From the NCBI GenBank assembly GCA_002329395.1, contig DCTQ01000049.1, positions 260-14,385 of the forward strand: DNA of 14,126 bases, in the 5' to 3' direction. The notes beneath the pieces were generated by a model, which worked only from the letters and a program-made list of their open reading frames with translations, made no database searches and had not been told where the DNA came from. Both the position numbers and the translations under genes were made by a program. The DNA is from Candidatus Avelusimicrobium alvi. GTDB lineage: Bacteria > Elusimicrobiota > Elusimicrobia > Elusimicrobiales > Elusimicrobiaceae. The stretch's first letter is position 1. Every line of letters begins with the position of its first letter. Below are positions 13,560 through 14,126 of this stretch, in pieces.

Positions 13560-13593
13560 AAGAACCCGGGCTCCGCTTGGAACCCGGGTTCTT
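13560..13593 (-). terminator. Long-stem terminator-like hairpin after the Cys-rich gene
   Basis: A 15-bp stem with one G-T wobble (13560-13574 with 13579-13593) has a 4-base loop (GCTT; AAGC on the minus strand). It starts 18 bases after the stop of the Cys-rich gene. On the minus strand it is followed by TGCATTTAA, a poor U-tract, but the stem is very strong. Confidence 0.7.
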
Positions 13594-13610
13594 GGTTCTT
13601 ATAGATACAA

Positions 13611-14126
13611 TTATTCGCTCACGCAGGTAAGCACTTGGCCGGTGCCGGAAGCGTTATTACAGCTGGTGCCGGAACTATATTTATAGGTACCGTTCACACA
13701 GCCGGGAACGCTTTTGGAAATCAGGCACTTATACGAGCAGGAAGAAGCCCCCGCCGTGCACCGGGAATCACAAATAGACTGATAATCACTCCCGTTACAT
13801 GCCGGCATAGAGCCCCCGGAAAAATATCTGTTGTTCAATTGTCCGCCCATATAGCTCCCCCCTTCCCAAAACAGCCACCGCTCGGCGGCCGTATCCGTCT
13901 TGGGGGATTTAACCAGCGACCCGCCTTGATAGAACTCATATGTATGCACACAACACGGCTTCTCACTGCTGTAACAAATCACATTGGCAGGATAATTGTC
14001 CCACCCGGTGTTGTAACAATTATAAGGATCCGCATCCGGGTCCGAACATTCTTTGCGCCAATAGCGGTTTCCTCCACCTGAGTCAGGCGTATAATGACAA
14101 TTCACCAGCACGCCCACGTCTATCAC
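13611..14126 (-). CDS. Cysteine-rich, probably exported protein of unknown function (3' part)
   Basis: The last 171 codons of a gene enter from the right edge; the true start is outside the window, and the GTG at the edge is not a start that I can support. There are 14 Cys in 171 residues, an even number that suits disulfide bonding, so the domain is likely outside the cytoplasm. It is rich in Gly, Ser, Asn and Tyr, with short repeated themes (SICDS..C, SSCSYKC, SGTSCNNASGTG) and no charged catalytic motif. Its composition differs from the Ala/Arg-rich neighbours. I recognise no named family. Cys-rich C-terminal regions like this occur in pilin-like and surface proteins of some gut bacteria; if the missing N-terminus has a type IV pilin leader the protein would be pilin-like. 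That is inference. Confidence 0.7.
   Translation of the reverse strand: MIDVGVLVNCHYTPDSGGGNRYWRKECSDPDADPYNCYNTGWDNYPANVICYSSEKPCCVHTYEFYQGGSLVKSPKTDTAAERWLFWEGGSYMGGQLNNRYFSGGSMPACNGSDYQSICDSRCTAGASSCSYKCLISKSVPGCVNGTYKYSSGTSCNNASGTGQVLTCVSE

Noticed and set aside
13297..13560. 87-codon minus-strand frame upstream of purB
   Set aside because: It starts at the base of a terminator hairpin, runs through two more hairpins and the purB promoter, and its composition is not protein-like.
1..14126. CRISPR arrays, tRNA or rRNA genes, insertion sequences, prophage
   Set aside because: No regularly spaced repeats, no cloverleaf or rRNA-like stretch, and no transposase, integrase or phage structural frame seen on either strand.

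Overview
The window is about 14 kb of GC-rich, tightly packed bacterial chromosome with ten clear protein genes, one partial gene at the right edge and one doubtful small ORF. I see no rRNA, tRNA, CRISPR array, insertion sequence or phage gene. The host looks like a Gram-negative-type gut bacterium. The main clue is a secreted choloylglycine hydrolase (bile salt hydrolase family) whose signal peptide ends just before the catalytic Cys. A 14-Cys exported-looking protein at the right edge fits the cysteine-rich surface or pilin-like proteins of gut Elusimicrobiota. That phylum guess is inference with low-to-moderate confidence.

Layout. From 102 to 5740 three minus-strand genes run right to left: a copper P1B-ATPase with a CopZ-like domain fused at its C-terminus (3251-5740), glutamine-dependent NAD+ synthetase nadE (1208-3139), and a geranylgeranyl-reductase-like FAD enzyme (102-1157). 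A hairpin terminator separates each pair. Divergent from copA, a ten-helix DMT/EamA-like transporter (5886-6794) and the bile salt hydrolase-like enzyme (6841-7941) form a two-gene plus-strand operon. They are followed by a GNAT acetyltransferase (8142-8747) with a structured leader and a CNNM/CorC-HlyC-type CBS membrane protein (8825-10120). The CNNM gene converges on a HAD-IA phosphatase (10183-10782, minus) across a shared bidirectional terminator. Further right on the minus strand are purB and purA, overlapping by 8 bp, which together convert IMP to AMP. The right end holds a doubtful 36-codon ORF and the 3' part of the cysteine-rich gene.

Points of interest. (1) The CopZ-like tail of CopA has its own well-spaced Shine-Dalgarno and ATG inside the copA frame, so one gene may yield both pump and free chaperone. 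(2) PurA is the compact, archaeal-like ~338-residue form but keeps the catalytic Asp, which argues against a phage-type PurZ. (3) purB and the CNNM gene have no Shine-Dalgarno; each has an extended -10 (TTTGCTAnAnT) placed so that transcription would begin at the ATG, which suggests leaderless mRNAs. (4) A bile-acid-type amidase is paired with a transporter. Nothing in the window looks like a wholly new defence or mobile system.
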